DNA of 64,000 nucleotides from Hyphomicrobium sp. 99 (GTDB lineage: Bacteria; Pseudomonadota; Alphaproteobacteria; Rhizobiales; Hyphomicrobiaceae): contig NZ_KQ031382.1 in the NCBI RefSeq assembly GCF_000384335.2, forward strand, positions 2,677,545 through 2,741,544. Direction: 5' to 3'. Made by a program: the position numbers and the translations under genes. Each line of letters opens with the position of its first letter. The first letter of the stretch is position 1. The notes under the pieces are model-generated. The model worked only from the letters and a program-made list of their open reading frames with translations. It ran no database searches and had not been told where the DNA came from. Positions 35,049 through 43,909 of this stretch are shown piece by piece.

Positions 35049-37196
35049 ATGAACGACGAACCGGCCCGCGAAAAGTTCTTTGGTGCGTGTCCGCACGACT
35101 GCCCGGACACCTGCGCGATGATCTACGAGGTCAAGGATGGCCGGCTAGTCGACGTCCGCGGCAACAAAGAACATCCCATCACGCGCGGCGGCCTGTGCGT
35201 GAAGCTCAAGGATTTCGCCGACCACCACGTCAATCCGGACCGGCTGATGTATCCGCTCCGCCGCGTCGGCCCGAAAGGTTCGGGACCAAACGGCGGCAAC
35301 AATTTCGAGCGCATCACCTGGGACGAAGCGATCTCCGAGATCGGCATCCGGTGGCGCGAGATCATCGCGAAGTACGGCGCGGAAGCAATCATGCCGCAAA
35401 GCTATCTCGGCAACATGGGGCTCGTGCAGGGCATCAACTCCGGCGACCCATTCTTCAACCGTCTCGGCTCGACCGTAAACGAGAAGACCTACTGCACCTC
35501 GGGCTCGTCAACGGCTTGGCTTCTGACACACGGGCCCACCGGCGGCGTCGATCCGGAAAGCTTCGTTCACTGCAAGTACGTCGTGATCTGGGCCTGCAAC
35601 TCGATCTCGACGAACCTGCATCATTGGCCTTTTGTTCTCGAAGCACAGAAGCGCGGGGCAAAGATCGTCGTCGTCGACTCCTACAAATCTCGGACCGCGA
35701 AGGCAGCTGACTGGCACATTTGCCCCAAGCCCGGCACCGATGGAGCACTCGCTCTCGGCATCATCAATTCGATGGTCGAGCAAGGCCTGATCGACCAAGA
35801 CTACGTCGACAATTACACGCAAGGCTTCCCCGAGCTCAAAGCCCGCGCGGCCGAATTCTCTCCCGAATACGTCGAGCAAGTCACCGGCGTTAAAGCGGCT
35901 GACGTTGCCAAGTTCGCCCGCGAATTTGCGACCTCGCAGCCGTCCGCCATCCGCATCGGTGTCGCCATCGAACGCTCGGCTGGCGGGGCCCAAGCTGCCC
36001 GTGCCGTTTACGCAATCCCGGCTGTCTGTGGTTCGTGGCGCCACGTCGGCGGCGGCATGCTGCAATTGCCGCTCTGGGACTTCCCAATCGATTGGGTAAG
36101 GGCCGCGCGGCCCGACTGGATCAAGCCCGGCACGCGCGTCGTCAACAATCTGCGGCTCGGCCAGGCGCTCAACGGCGAGATGAAGCTCGATCCGCCGATC
36201 AAGAGCATGTTCGTCTTCTGCACCAATCCCGTCAGCCAATCGCCCGAGACTAACAAGATCGTCGAAGGGCTATTGCGGGAAGACCTGTTCACGGTCGTCG
36301 CCGAACACTTCATCACCGACACGGCGAAATATGCCGACATCATCCTGCCGTCCGCCATGGCGGGCGAGGCCGAAGACATGATGTGGTCGTGGGGCCACTT
36401 CTATCTGACGTACAATGAGAAGGCGATCGACCCGCCCGGCGAATGCAAGCCGACGAGCGAGATGTGGCGGTTGCTCGCCAAAGAAATGGGCTTCGACGAC
36501 CCGGTCTTCAAAATGACCGACAGCGAGCTTTGCGCCGCATACATCAACTGGGACGATCCCAAGATGGGCGGCGTCGATATGGAGTACTTCAAGAAGCACG
36601 GGTACTACAAAATCGACGTCGGCTCCGCGGATACGCGCACACCACACAGCGAGGGCAAGTTCCCGACGCCGTCGGGCAAAGTCGAGCTGTTGTTGCACGA
36701 CGCGAAGAACTTCGTCGCCGGCCCATTCCGCGCGATGTACGAGGGCCAGCAGTCGGGCGAGCCCATCGATCCGCTGCCCGGCTACGTCCCGGTTCGCGAA
36801 TCTCCGGAGACCAACCCGGAACTGGCGAAGAGCTATCCGCTGAACATCATCTCACCCAAGAGCCACGCCTTCCTGAACTCCTGCTACGCCAACGAACCGC
36901 ACAAAATCAAAATCCAAGGCGAGCAGTTCGTGATGATTTCGCCGGTAGATGCCGCCAAGCGGAACATCCGCGAAGGAGATCCGGTGCGCGTGCGGAATGC
37001 TCGCGGCGACTTCGAAGGCATCGCGCGCGTAACGGACGACGTCAATCCAGGCATCGTCGTGGCGACGCTCGGCTACTGGCGCTCGCTCAACCGCTCCGAC
37101 GGGTCCGTGAACTCGATTTCGTCCGACGCCTGGAGCGGCCTCGGCCGGGCTCCGACGTTCTCGGACAATCTCGTCGAAGTTCAGCGCGTGAACTAA
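35049..37196 (+). CDS. Molybdopterin-dependent oxidoreductase (DMSO reductase superfamily)
   Basis: 715 residues. N-terminal [4Fe-4S] ligands Cys14, Cys18, Cys22 (ACPHDCPDTC) and Cys50 (RGGLCVK); Cys149 in KTYCTSGSS is the likely molybdenum ligand. The C-terminal cofactor-binding region is present (LNIISPKSHAFLNSCYAN, VMISPVDAAKRNIREGDPVRV). No Tat signal, so probably cytoplasmic. It is a stand-alone enzyme: no [Fe-S] or membrane subunit genes adjoin. Substrate not predictable; relatives are annotated only as molybdopterin oxidoreductases. GGAGGA lies just before the ATG. Confidence 0.88.
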   Translation: MNDEPAREKFFGACPHDCPDTCAMIYEVKDGRLVDVRGNKEHPITRGGLCVKLKDFADHHVNPDRLMYPLRRVGPKGSGPNGGNNFERITWDEAISEIGIRWREIIAKYGAEAIMPQSYLGNMGLVQGINSGDPFFNRLGSTVNEKTYCTSGSSTAWLLTHGPTGGVDPESFVHCKYVVIWACNSISTNLHHWPFVLEAQKRGAKIVVVDSYKSRTAKAADWHICPKPGTDGALALGIINSMVEQGLIDQDYVDNYTQGFPELKARAAEFSPEYVEQVTGVKAADVAKFAREFATSQPSAIRIGVAIERSAGGAQAARAVYAIPAVCGSWRHVGGGMLQLPLWDFPIDWVRAARPDWIKPGTRVVNNLRLGQALNGEMKLDPPIKSMFVFCTNPVSQSPETNKIVEGLLREDLFTVVAEHFITDTAKYADIILPSAMAGEAEDMMWSWGHFYLTYNEKAIDPPGECKPTSEMWRLLAKEMGFDDPVFKMTDSELCAAYINWDDPKMGGVDMEYFKKHGYYKIDVGSADTRTPHSEGKFPTPSGKVELLLHDAKNFVAGPFRAMYEGQQSGEPIDPLPGYVPVRESPETNPELAKSYPLNIISPKSHAFLNSCYANEPHKIKIQGEQFVMISPVDAAKRNIREGDPVRVRNARGDFEGIARVTDDVNPGIVVATLGYWRSLNRSDGSVNSISSDAWSGLGRAPTFSDNLVEVQRVN

Positions 37197-37227
37197 GCGG
37201 CACGCCTTCCCTGCTCATAGGAAATGG

Positions 37228-37254
37228 GTCTGCACGGCCTTGAGTCGTGCAGAC
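37228..37254 (+). terminator. Hairpin after the molybdopterin oxidoreductase gene
   Basis: Perfect 9-bp stem GTCTGCACG/CGTGCAGAC with a 9-base loop, 31 bases after the stop codon. It lacks a U-run, so it may be a rho-dependent stop or an mRNA 3'-end stabiliser. Confidence 0.4.
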
Positions 37255-37388
37255 CGCTGTTACCTAGGTGACATCCCCCCGGAACTGGCTTGCGCTAAAA
37301 ATACCCCGGGAAAGTAGGTTGACGATGATCGCGGACCTTCCGGAAAGACCGGGCGCCGTAGTCGTCAGCCACGCAGCGATGGAAGCTT

Positions 37389-37775
37389 ATGTCACCCGTT
37401 CACGCGGCGCTGGCCGCGATCACATATCTTCTGGTCAAGCACGCGGTAGCCGATTTCATCCTTCAGACGGATCTGATCTTCCGCCAGAAAGGATCCTACG
37501 GCGCACCGGGCGGATTGTGGCACGCGCTCATCCACATCCTGTTGACAGCGCCGGTCTTTTTGCTTTTTCCGGGCGGCAGCCCTGCCCTCGCCCTGGCACT
37601 TCTCGCCGGCGAATTCGTTGTTCACTATCATATCGACTGGACGAAGGAGCAGATCGTCCGCCACGAGAATTGGACGCCTAAGGACAAATATTTCTGGTGG
37701 GCGCTCGGGATCGATCAGATGCTGCACGGTCTCACCTATGTCGCCATCCTTTGGATCTGGCTTCCCCCCGCTTGA
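37389..37775 (+). CDS. DUF3307 membrane protein
   Basis: 128 residues with about four hydrophobic segments and the DUF3307 pattern KHAVADFILQTDLIFRQKG, GGLWHALIHILLTAPVF, and FVVHYHIDWTKEQI, ending DQMLHGLTYVAILWIW. The conserved His and Asp residues in membrane segments suggest metal or proton handling, but no function is known. Stands alone. Confidence 0.75.
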   Translation: MSPVHAALAAITYLLVKHAVADFILQTDLIFRQKGSYGAPGGLWHALIHILLTAPVFLLFPGGSPALALALLAGEFVVHYHIDWTKEQIVRHENWTPKDKYFWWALGIDQMLHGLTYVAILWIWLPPA

Positions 37776-37895
37776 TTTTCCGTGACCCCGCGCCCTTTGC
37801 GCATCTTGCGCAGCATGACGGGCCACTGCCATATGCGGCTGGCAAGCGGGTTGGCGCGCCAATCTGCACACCGCATTAATATTGTTTGTTCCCAC

Positions 37896-37921
37896 GTAAC
37901 ATTTCCCCGCCAGCCGTCGAA
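37896..37921 (+). promoter_or_regulatory. ECF sigma promoter (GTAACA-N16-CGAA)
   Basis: GTAACA and CGAA are separated by exactly 16 bases, 22 bases before the sigma gene start. This matches the promoter consensus I recall for the Caulobacter SigF group (GTAACC-N16-CGAA), the same group whose anti-sigma (NrsF) is encoded just downstream, so the sigma gene is probably autoregulated. Confidence 0.65.
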
Positions 37922-37942
37922 GACAACTGAGAAGGCGTAATT

Positions 37943-38500
37943 TTGGACCGAAAGGCTCGAGACGCTGAGTGGACAGGCTTAATGCGCGCCGCAATCGCGG
38001 GCGATCAAGCTGCCTATCGCCAGCTTCTTTCCGAGCTTTCGCAGGTCCTGAGAGGCGTAGTCCGTCGCGGCTTCGCCGGTGTCGGCGTGCCCCGCGGTGA
38101 CGTGGAGGATGTGGTGCAAGACGTGCTGCTCGCAATCCATCTGAAGCGGCACACCTGGGACCAGTCGATGCCGCTCGGCCCCTGGGTGATGGCGATTGGC
38201 CGCAACAAGATGATCGACGACCTCCGGCGGCGCGGTAGGCGTCCCGAGGTTCCGGTGGACTTGAGTGAATTCGAATTCGAGGGTGAAGATCAGCAGGCTT
38301 CGATCGATGCGCATGATGTCAAGCGCGTTCTCGACCGCCTCTCCGATAAGAACCGCGACATCGTCCAGTCGATCAGTATCGATGGACAATCGGCGCGCGA
38401 CGTTGCTGAGCGTCTTGGAATGAGTGAAGTGGCCGTTCGCGTCGCGTTGCACCGAAGCCTGAAGGCCCTCGCCGATACCTATCAAGAGAAGAAACTATGA
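37943..38500 (+). CDS. ECF sigma factor, SigF-like (partner of NrsF)
   Basis: 185 residues from a TTG start with GAGAAGG 8 bases upstream. Region 2 is visible as VEDVVQDVLLAIHLKRHTWD, then PWVMAIGRNKMIDDLRRRGR, and region 4 as LDRLSDKNRDIVQSISIDGQSARDVAERLGMSE with an HTH. It directs RNA polymerase to stress promoters. It overlaps its anti-sigma gene by four bases (ATGA). In Caulobacter the related SigF answers heavy-metal (chromate, cadmium) stress. A matching promoter lies directly upstream. Confidence 0.88.
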   Translation: MDRKARDAEWTGLMRAAIAGDQAAYRQLLSELSQVLRGVVRRGFAGVGVPRGDVEDVVQDVLLAIHLKRHTWDQSMPLGPWVMAIGRNKMIDDLRRRGRRPEVPVDLSEFEFEGEDQQASIDAHDVKRVLDRLSDKNRDIVQSISIDGQSARDVAERLGMSEVAVRVALHRSLKALADTYQEKKL

Positions 38501-39138
38501 AGACGGACGACCTCATCAATGCCCTTGCTGCAGATGCTAAAAGCGTCGAGCGGCCGATTGCGCAAACCGTTGCGATGGCGGTCGGCGCGGGCGCATTGAT
38601 CTCGGCGCTGCTGTTTCTATGGGCGATCGGCATCCGCGCGAACTTCGCGGAATCGATGGTGTCTTCGCTCCGCTTCGTCTTCAAATTCGTCCTGACGTTA
38701 AGCCTTGCAATTCCCGCCTTCGTCCTCGTTCGCGGGCTGTCGCGGCCGGATTTCCGACCCGAAAAGAAACTTTGGTGGCTGGCACTGGCCCCAGCTCTTC
38801 TTTTGATCGCTATCGGCCTCGAGCTGTTCTCTGTGCCATCCGATCAATGGCACGCGCGGATGATGGGCCACAATTCCGTAGCCTGCATGATCGTCATCCC
38901 GCTTCTATCGCTGGCGCCGCTGGCGGCTGTTCTCTACGCACTTCGCGACGGTGCTACAGCGAACCCGGCGATCGCAGGAGCCGTTGGCGGATTGCTATCC
39001 GCGAGCATCGGAGCGACGCTCTACGCCAGCCACTGCCCCGACGACAGCCCACTGTTTCTTGCCGCCTGGTACCCGATCGGCATCGTTTTGATGACCGGCC
39101 TCGGCGCACTGATCGGATCGCGCATTTTACGCTGGTGA
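38497..39138 (+). CDS. nrsF: NrsF-type anti-sigma factor (DUF1109), six membrane helices
   Basis: 213 residues: short cytoplasmic N-terminus (DDLINALAADAKSVERP) then about six hydrophobic segments. The two Cys residues typical of NrsF are present: NSVACMIVIPLL (about residue 130) and LYASHCPDDSP (about residue 177); in Caulobacter this pair is needed to sense metal stress. It holds the ECF sigma factor at the membrane until signalled. The ATGA overlap with the sigma gene supports the pairing. Confidence 0.87.
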   Translation: MKTDDLINALAADAKSVERPIAQTVAMAVGAGALISALLFLWAIGIRANFAESMVSSLRFVFKFVLTLSLAIPAFVLVRGLSRPDFRPEKKLWWLALAPALLLIAIGLELFSVPSDQWHARMMGHNSVACMIVIPLLSLAPLAAVLYALRDGATANPAIAGAVGGLLSASIGATLYASHCPDDSPLFLAAWYPIGIVLMTGLGALIGSRILRW

Positions 39139-39159
39139 CAGCCGTGACTCACGAGCCAA

Positions 39160-39702
39160 TTACTTTGGTCGCACGAGCTTGGCCATAAGCGCCTCGAACA
39201 GCAATTCGCTTGTGGACTTTATTTCGGCGGCGGGCGTGCCTTGCATGAGCAGGGTCACGACTCCGTTGGAGGCTGCCCAGATCGTTCGTGCCGCCGTGTC
39301 GACATCGGTCGTCAAGCGGCCTTCGATTGCCAGACGCTCGACGATCGCCCGCATAATGATGAAAGCCTCTTGGCTCGCGCTCGGATCAGACCGCGTGCTC
39401 TCGATCATCAGCCGGAACAGTTTGGGGCGTTCGAGGGCGAACGCGATCCAACCATTCCAACCGCGCTTCAGATCGGCCATGGCATCCGACGTCTGACGGT
39501 TGGCCCGCTTGTGCGCCATGAACGTTTCGACGCCCCGGGCAACGACGGCGCGCAGCAAACCATCCTTATCACCGAAGTGATGATAGAGCGTCGGCGCAGT
39601 CACCCCCGCAGCCTGACAAACCGCGCGCGTCGTAACGGCCTCGAAGCCGTCTTTTTCCAGAAGACCGACAGCAGCATTCAAGATCTCGTCTTCGGTCGCC
39701 AT
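39160..39702 (-). CDS. TetR-family transcriptional repressor
   Basis: 180 residues: HTH region DEILNAAVGLLEKDGFEAVTTRAVCQAAGVTAPTLYHHFGDKDGLLRAV at the N-terminus and a ligand-binding C-terminal domain (LERPKLFRLMIEST; IWAASNGVVTLLMQG). It is divergent from the SDR gene, and the 78 bases between the two starts hold a large palindrome that is the likely operator. It probably represses both genes. An upstream TTG at 39714 is an alternative start. Confidence 0.87.
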   Translation of the reverse strand: MATEDEILNAAVGLLEKDGFEAVTTRAVCQAAGVTAPTLYHHFGDKDGLLRAVVARGVETFMAHKRANRQTSDAMADLKRGWNGWIAFALERPKLFRLMIESTRSDPSASQEAFIIMRAIVERLAIEGRLTTDVDTAARTIWAASNGVVTLLMQGTPAAEIKSTSELLFEALMAKLVRPK

Positions 39703-39733
39703 GATCACTCTCAAAAAAGGGGCTTGCAGGCTT

Positions 39734-39773
39734 CTATAGCGGCGCTATATTGAGGGATATAGCAACGCTATAG
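39734..39773. promoter_or_regulatory. TetR operator palindrome
   Basis: Two 17-base arms, CTATAGCGGCGCTATAT and ATATAGCAACGCTATAG, are inverted repeats of each other (15 of 17 positions) around TGAGGG. Each arm is itself nearly palindromic (CTATAGCG/CGCTATAG type). It ends 7 bases before the SDR start codon and lies 32 bases from the TetR start, a position suited to repressing both. Confidence 0.75.
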
Positions 39774-39780
39774 AGGTAAC

Positions 39781-40749
39781 ATGAAAAAAGCATTCGTCAC
39801 AGGGGGCTCCGGCTTTGTCGGCGGCGCATTGGTTCGGCGGCTCGTGGCACAAAACGTTCGTGTCGTGGCTCTGGTCCGCAGCGAGGCTGCAGCGGCGGCG
39901 GTCAGGAACCAGGGGGCAGACGCCTGCCGCGGTGACCTGCTGGACGAACGGGCCATTACCGAGGGCATGCGGGGCTCCGATACGGTGTTCCATGTCGCCG
40001 GGCATCTGAGCGCATGGGCCCCTCGTGAAGTCTTTCACAAAGCCAACGTGCTTGGCACCCGAACGATGCTCGCGGCGGCGAAGGCTGCAGGCGTGTCGAC
40101 ATTCATTGCTGCCGGAGCCTCTGCCGTCGTCATGGGCCGGCCCATGTCAATGAAGGACATATCGGAAGACCTGCCGCTTCAGGCGCCTTCATGGGCTCCT
40201 TACATCGAAACGAAGGCGGAAGCTGAACGATTGGTGCGGCAAGCGAATACGTCCGAGCTGCGCACGGTGGTGATCCGGCCGCCGCTGATCTGGGGCGCGG
40301 GGATGCCGATGCTCGAAGAGATGGTCGCTGCGGCCAAGGCCGGCCACTTCGCGTTGCCGGATGCTGGGCGACAAATCATGTCCACCAGCCACGTCGACAA
40401 CGTCGTAGAAGGCTTGGTCTTGGCTGCCGAAAAAGGCCGGGGCGGCGAAGCCTATTTCGTGACGGACGGCGAAGACACCACGCTCAAAGACGTGCTGACC
40501 GATCTTTTTCGGACACGCGGGGTTCCGCCCATCAAACGTAGCGCCCCGTTCGGTTTAGCCTGGTACATAGCGGCTGCCATGGAGGCCGTGTGGCGTACAT
40601 TTCGTCTTCCCTCCAAACCACCCATCACACGTCAGACCCTGCGCATGATTGGCCAGGACTTCACCCTCAACATCTCCAAGGCACGCCGCGATCTCGGTTA
40701 CGTACCGGTCATCAACTGGGCTGACGGTATCTCGCGCATGCGCGGATAG
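39781..40749 (+). CDS. NAD(P)-dependent epimerase/dehydratase (extended SDR, 3-beta-HSD-like)
   Basis: 322 residues: N-terminal Rossmann motif VTGGSGFVGGALVRRL, GDLLDERAI, VFHVAGHLSAW, and the catalytic Tyr-x3-Lys in APYIETKAEAERL; later VVIRPPLIWGAG and STSHVDNVVEGLVLAAEKG. The C-terminus suits sterol/dihydroflavonol-type reductases. Substrate unknown. Regulation by the divergent TetR is likely because the operator abuts the start codon. The operator may overlap the ribosome site (GAGGTAAC just before ATG). Confidence 0.87.
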   Translation: MKKAFVTGGSGFVGGALVRRLVAQNVRVVALVRSEAAAAAVRNQGADACRGDLLDERAITEGMRGSDTVFHVAGHLSAWAPREVFHKANVLGTRTMLAAAKAAGVSTFIAAGASAVVMGRPMSMKDISEDLPLQAPSWAPYIETKAEAERLVRQANTSELRTVVIRPPLIWGAGMPMLEEMVAAAKAGHFALPDAGRQIMSTSHVDNVVEGLVLAAEKGRGGEAYFVTDGEDTTLKDVLTDLFRTRGVPPIKRSAPFGLAWYIAAAMEAVWRTFRLPSKPPITRQTLRMIGQDFTLNISKARRDLGYVPVINWADGISRMRG

Positions 40750-40814
40750 CCCGGATAAGGCAAACCTCATCATCCACGGCGACACCCGAGCGCGAATCTT
40801 CGTGCTCTTGGCCC

Positions 40815-40844
40815 AGCCATGCCCGTCGCGGCTTGGCTTTTTTC
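40815..40844 (+). terminator. Possible terminator of the SDR gene
   Basis: AGCCA/TGGCT stem with a GC-rich 14-base interior that can fold further, followed by TTTTTTCTT on the plus strand, 65 bases after the SDR stop and next to the end of the leftward oxidase gene. Confidence 0.4.
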
Positions 40845-42122
40845 TTAAAGCAGATCGCGAATGCGGTAATAAAGCATCCCGAGCGCCAGCATGTAGTTGC
40901 CCGCGATGTCGCTCAGCGGCAACCGCATGTGCCTGATGCGGTCGAAAAGATCGAACTGCTCCGTCGTCCCACAAATCGCATCCGAAACGATTTCCGCCGC
41001 GATGTGCGTGGCATTCACCCCATGCCCCGAATACCCCTGCAGATAATAGAGGTTCGGCGCGAGCCGCCCGATAGCCGGCACACGATTGACGACGATGGCG
41101 ATCGTCCCGCCCCAGGCGAACTCGACCTTCGCATCCTTAAGCTGCGGATAAACCTCGATCATCCGCGGGCGCATGACGGCGGCAATATCCGGCGGATCGC
41201 GGTTGGTATAGTTGCAGCGCCCACCAAACAGCATCCGCCGATCCGCCGACATCCGGAAATAATCGAGCACGACGTTGCTATCGGCGACGGCAAGATTTTG
41301 CGGATCGACCGTCTCCATCTCGCTGCCGGTCAAAGGCTCGGTGGCGATGATGTAGCTGCCCGCTGGCAGCATCAATCCCTTGAGACCGGATTGCCCGAAG
41401 CGATTGAAGATTTCGCCGCCGATGACGACTGAGCCTGCTTCGACCTGGCCGCGCTCGGTCTGAACCCAGGGCTTTGCTCCGCCACCAAGACTGATCGCAG
41501 CGGTATTCTCGAAGATCTGCACACCGAGGGCGGCGGCAGCATTGGCTTCACCACGGCAAAGATTGAGCGGGTGCAGATGGCCGCTGCGACGGTCGATATA
41601 GCCGCCGTAATAGGAGTTGGTGCCAAGCACGCTCGGCATCGCGCCGGCTTCGATGATCTCGAGGCCATCGCCGTCGCCCTCCTTGAGGCGGTCCTCGACG
41701 TAGGCCCGCATATGATCCATGTGGCGCGGACGCGCCGCAACTTCCATCCAGCCGTATTTCAGATCGCAGGCAATGCCGTATTTCGCGATCCGGCTTTCGA
41801 TGATCTCGTGCCCACGATAGCGAATGTCACGAACGAGCTTCGCACCAGCTGCGCCGAGCTGCTTCTTGATCGTCGCTTCGCCGCTGATGCCGCCGATCAT
41901 CTGGCCGCCGTTGCGGCCCGACGCACCCCAGCCGATGCGCTTGGCTTCGAGCAGCACCACGGACCGCCCGCGTTCCGCCAGCGTCAGCGCGGTCGCGACG
42001 CCGGAGAAACCGCCGCCGATAACGCACACATCCGCCTTGACCGTACCTTCGAGGGCGGGAAAGCGCGCCTCGTCGTTTGCGGTCGCTGCGTAGTACGAGC
42101 GTATGTAATCTTGAGCCGTCAC
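40845..42122 (-). CDS. Gamma-glutamylputrescine oxidase-like FAD oxidoreductase (PuuB-like)
   Basis: 425 residues from a GTG start; an ATG at 42221 would overlap potI by 44 bases. The N-terminus (YIRSYYAATANDEARF) and FAD motif VCVIGGGFSGVATALTLAERG, then KRIGWGASGRNGGQMIGGI, closely follow the PuuB pattern. The C-terminal GYSGHGVNATHIAAEI is the second FAD contact. It oxidises gamma-glutamylputrescine to the aldehyde, step two of the Puu pathway. The neighbouring pot transporter and PuuA-like synthetase support this substrate. Confidence 0.85.
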   Translation of the reverse strand: MTAQDYIRSYYAATANDEARFPALEGTVKADVCVIGGGFSGVATALTLAERGRSVVLLEAKRIGWGASGRNGGQMIGGISGEATIKKQLGAAGAKLVRDIRYRGHEIIESRIAKYGIACDLKYGWMEVAARPRHMDHMRAYVEDRLKEGDGDGLEIIEAGAMPSVLGTNSYYGGYIDRRSGHLHPLNLCRGEANAAAALGVQIFENTAAISLGGGAKPWVQTERGQVEAGSVVIGGEIFNRFGQSGLKGLMLPAGSYIIATEPLTGSEMETVDPQNLAVADSNVVLDYFRMSADRRMLFGGRCNYTNRDPPDIAAVMRPRMIEVYPQLKDAKVEFAWGGTIAIVVNRVPAIGRLAPNLYYLQGYSGHGVNATHIAAEIVSDAICGTTEQFDLFDRIRHMRLPLSDIAGNYMLALGMLYYRIRDLL

Positions 42123-42177
42123 GATGAGCCGGTGATTAGCGCGCCCCGCTCCGAAACACAAATGCCGAGTGACATTC

Positions 42178-43002
42178 TCAGCCCGTAGCTCCGAAGGCTT
42201 TGCGCCGCTCCCTTTCTGCACGATCCGTCTGTCGCTTCGTAACGAAGGAAGCCAACAGCAAGCCGACGGTGACGATGCCGATCAGAATTGTCGAAATGGC
42301 ATTGATTTCCGGCGTCACGCCCAGTCGAACCTGACTGTAGATCTTCATCGGCAGCGTCGTCGCGCCGGGGCCCGTCGCGAAGCTTGAGATCACGAGATCA
42401 TCGAGTGACAGAGTGAATGACAGCAACCATGCCGAGATCACCGAAGGCGCAATGATCGGCAACGTCACCTGGAAGAAGGTATTGATCGGCGTCGCACCGA
42501 GATCCATCGCCGCCTCTTCAACGGACTTGTCGAAGTCCTGCAGGCGCGCCTGCACGACGACAGCCGCATAGCACATAGTGAACGTGATATGCGCCAGCGT
42601 AATGGTCCAGAAACCGCGGTCGAGCCCCATGGCGACGAACAACAGAAGCAGCGACAGTCCGATGATGACTTCCGGCATAACGAGCGGCGCGAAAATCATC
42701 CCCGAAAACAGCGTCTGGCCCCGAAACCGGCCGACGCGAACAAGCGTAATGGCAGCCAGCGTACCCAGAATGGTCGCGACAGTAGCGGATAGGAGGCCGA
42801 CGCGGATCGTGACCCACGCAGCGTCTTTCAGCGCCTGATTTTGCATCAGCGAGCTGTACCACTTCGTCGAGAAGCCAGCCCACACCGTGACGAGCTTCGA
42901 CTCGTTGAAGCTGAAAATCACGAGCAGCAGGATCGGAATGTAAAGGAACGCGAAGCCAAACGTGATCGACGTCAAATTGAACCAGGAGAAGTTCTTATTC
43001 AT
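42178..43002 (-). CDS. potI: Polyamine ABC transporter permease PotI-like
   Basis: 274 residues, six hydrophobic segments, with the EAA loop DFDKSVEEAAMDLGATPINTFFQVTLPIIAP. Length and sequence (LDDLVISSFATGPGATTLPMKIYSQVR) match PotC/PotI permeases. The start at 43002 has GGGAGG 7 bases upstream and overlaps the potH stop (ATGA). It forms the inner-membrane channel with PotH. Confidence 0.9.
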   Translation of the reverse strand: MNKNFSWFNLTSITFGFAFLYIPILLLVIFSFNESKLVTVWAGFSTKWYSSLMQNQALKDAAWVTIRVGLLSATVATILGTLAAITLVRVGRFRGQTLFSGMIFAPLVMPEVIIGLSLLLLFVAMGLDRGFWTITLAHITFTMCYAAVVVQARLQDFDKSVEEAAMDLGATPINTFFQVTLPIIAPSVISAWLLSFTLSLDDLVISSFATGPGATTLPMKIYSQVRLGVTPEINAISTILIGIVTVGLLLASFVTKRQTDRAERERRKAFGATG

Positions 43003-43901
43003 CGCCCGCCCTCCCGCTCGATCTGCTGCTGACGCTGGAAGAGTACGATCGGGATCGTCAACACGAGCAACAGAATGACCGCCACCGCGGAGGCAAGGGG
43101 CCAATCACGATTGTTGAAAAATTCATTCCACAGCGTCTTGCCGATCATCAAGGTATCGGACCCGCCCAAGAGATCCGGGATGACGAACTCGCCGACCGCC
43201 GGAATGAAGACGAGGAGGCAACCAGCGAAGACACCGGGCAGCGACAGCGGAAACGTCACCTGCCAAAAGGCCCGCCACGGTCGAGAACCCAAGTCTTGCG
43301 CCGCTTCGAGCAGCGCAGGATTGATCTTCTCGAGGCTGGCGTAAAGCGGCAGGATCATGAACGGCAGATAGGAATAGACGATACCGATGTAGACCGCGGT
43401 CGTCGTGTTCATGATCTGCAGCGGCTCGCTGATAAGGCCGAGCTTCATCAGGAACATCGTGAGGAATCCTTCCGGCTTCAGGATCGCGATCCAGGCGTAG
43501 ATGCGGATCAGAAACGAGGTCCAGAACGGAAGGATGACGAGCATCATCAGCGTCGGCTGCCAGGATCGCGGCGCCCGCGCCATGCCGTACGCCATCGGAT
43601 AGGCAACGAGAAGCGTCAGGAACGTCGAGATCGCCGCGATCTTCAAGCTCGAGAGGTAAGCGTTGACGTAGAGCGGATCGCCGAAAATGAATGTGTAGTT
43701 CTCGAAATCGAGTTGCGAGATGAACGCCCCGATGCCGGTCGACCAGCTGAACGTCGGCACGTACGGCGGAATGGCCGTCGCAACATCGGACAGCGAAAGC
43801 TTGAAGACGATGAAGAAGGGAATGAGGAAGAAGATCAGCAGCCACAGATAAGGGGCAGCGATCACATACCAGCGTCCGAGGCCGTGGGTTTTTGTGCTCA
43901 T
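42999..43901 (-). CDS. potH: Polyamine ABC transporter permease PotH-like
   Basis: 300 residues, six hydrophobic segments, starting MSTKTHGLGRWYVIAAPYLW. EAA loop INPALLEAAQDLGSRPWRAFWQVTFPLSLPG. The start at 43901 was chosen because the conserved N-terminus begins there; the frame is open upstream only as a shadow of potG. Translationally coupled to potI. Confidence 0.9.
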   Translation of the reverse strand: MSTKTHGLGRWYVIAAPYLWLLIFFLIPFFIVFKLSLSDVATAIPPYVPTFSWSTGIGAFISQLDFENYTFIFGDPLYVNAYLSSLKIAAISTFLTLLVAYPMAYGMARAPRSWQPTLMMLVILPFWTSFLIRIYAWIAILKPEGFLTMFLMKLGLISEPLQIMNTTTAVYIGIVYSYLPFMILPLYASLEKINPALLEAAQDLGSRPWRAFWQVTFPLSLPGVFAGCLLVFIPAVGEFVIPDLLGGSDTLMIGKTLWNEFFNNRDWPLASAVAVILLLVLTIPIVLFQRQQQIEREGGR

Positions 43902-43909
43902 CGCTTGCC

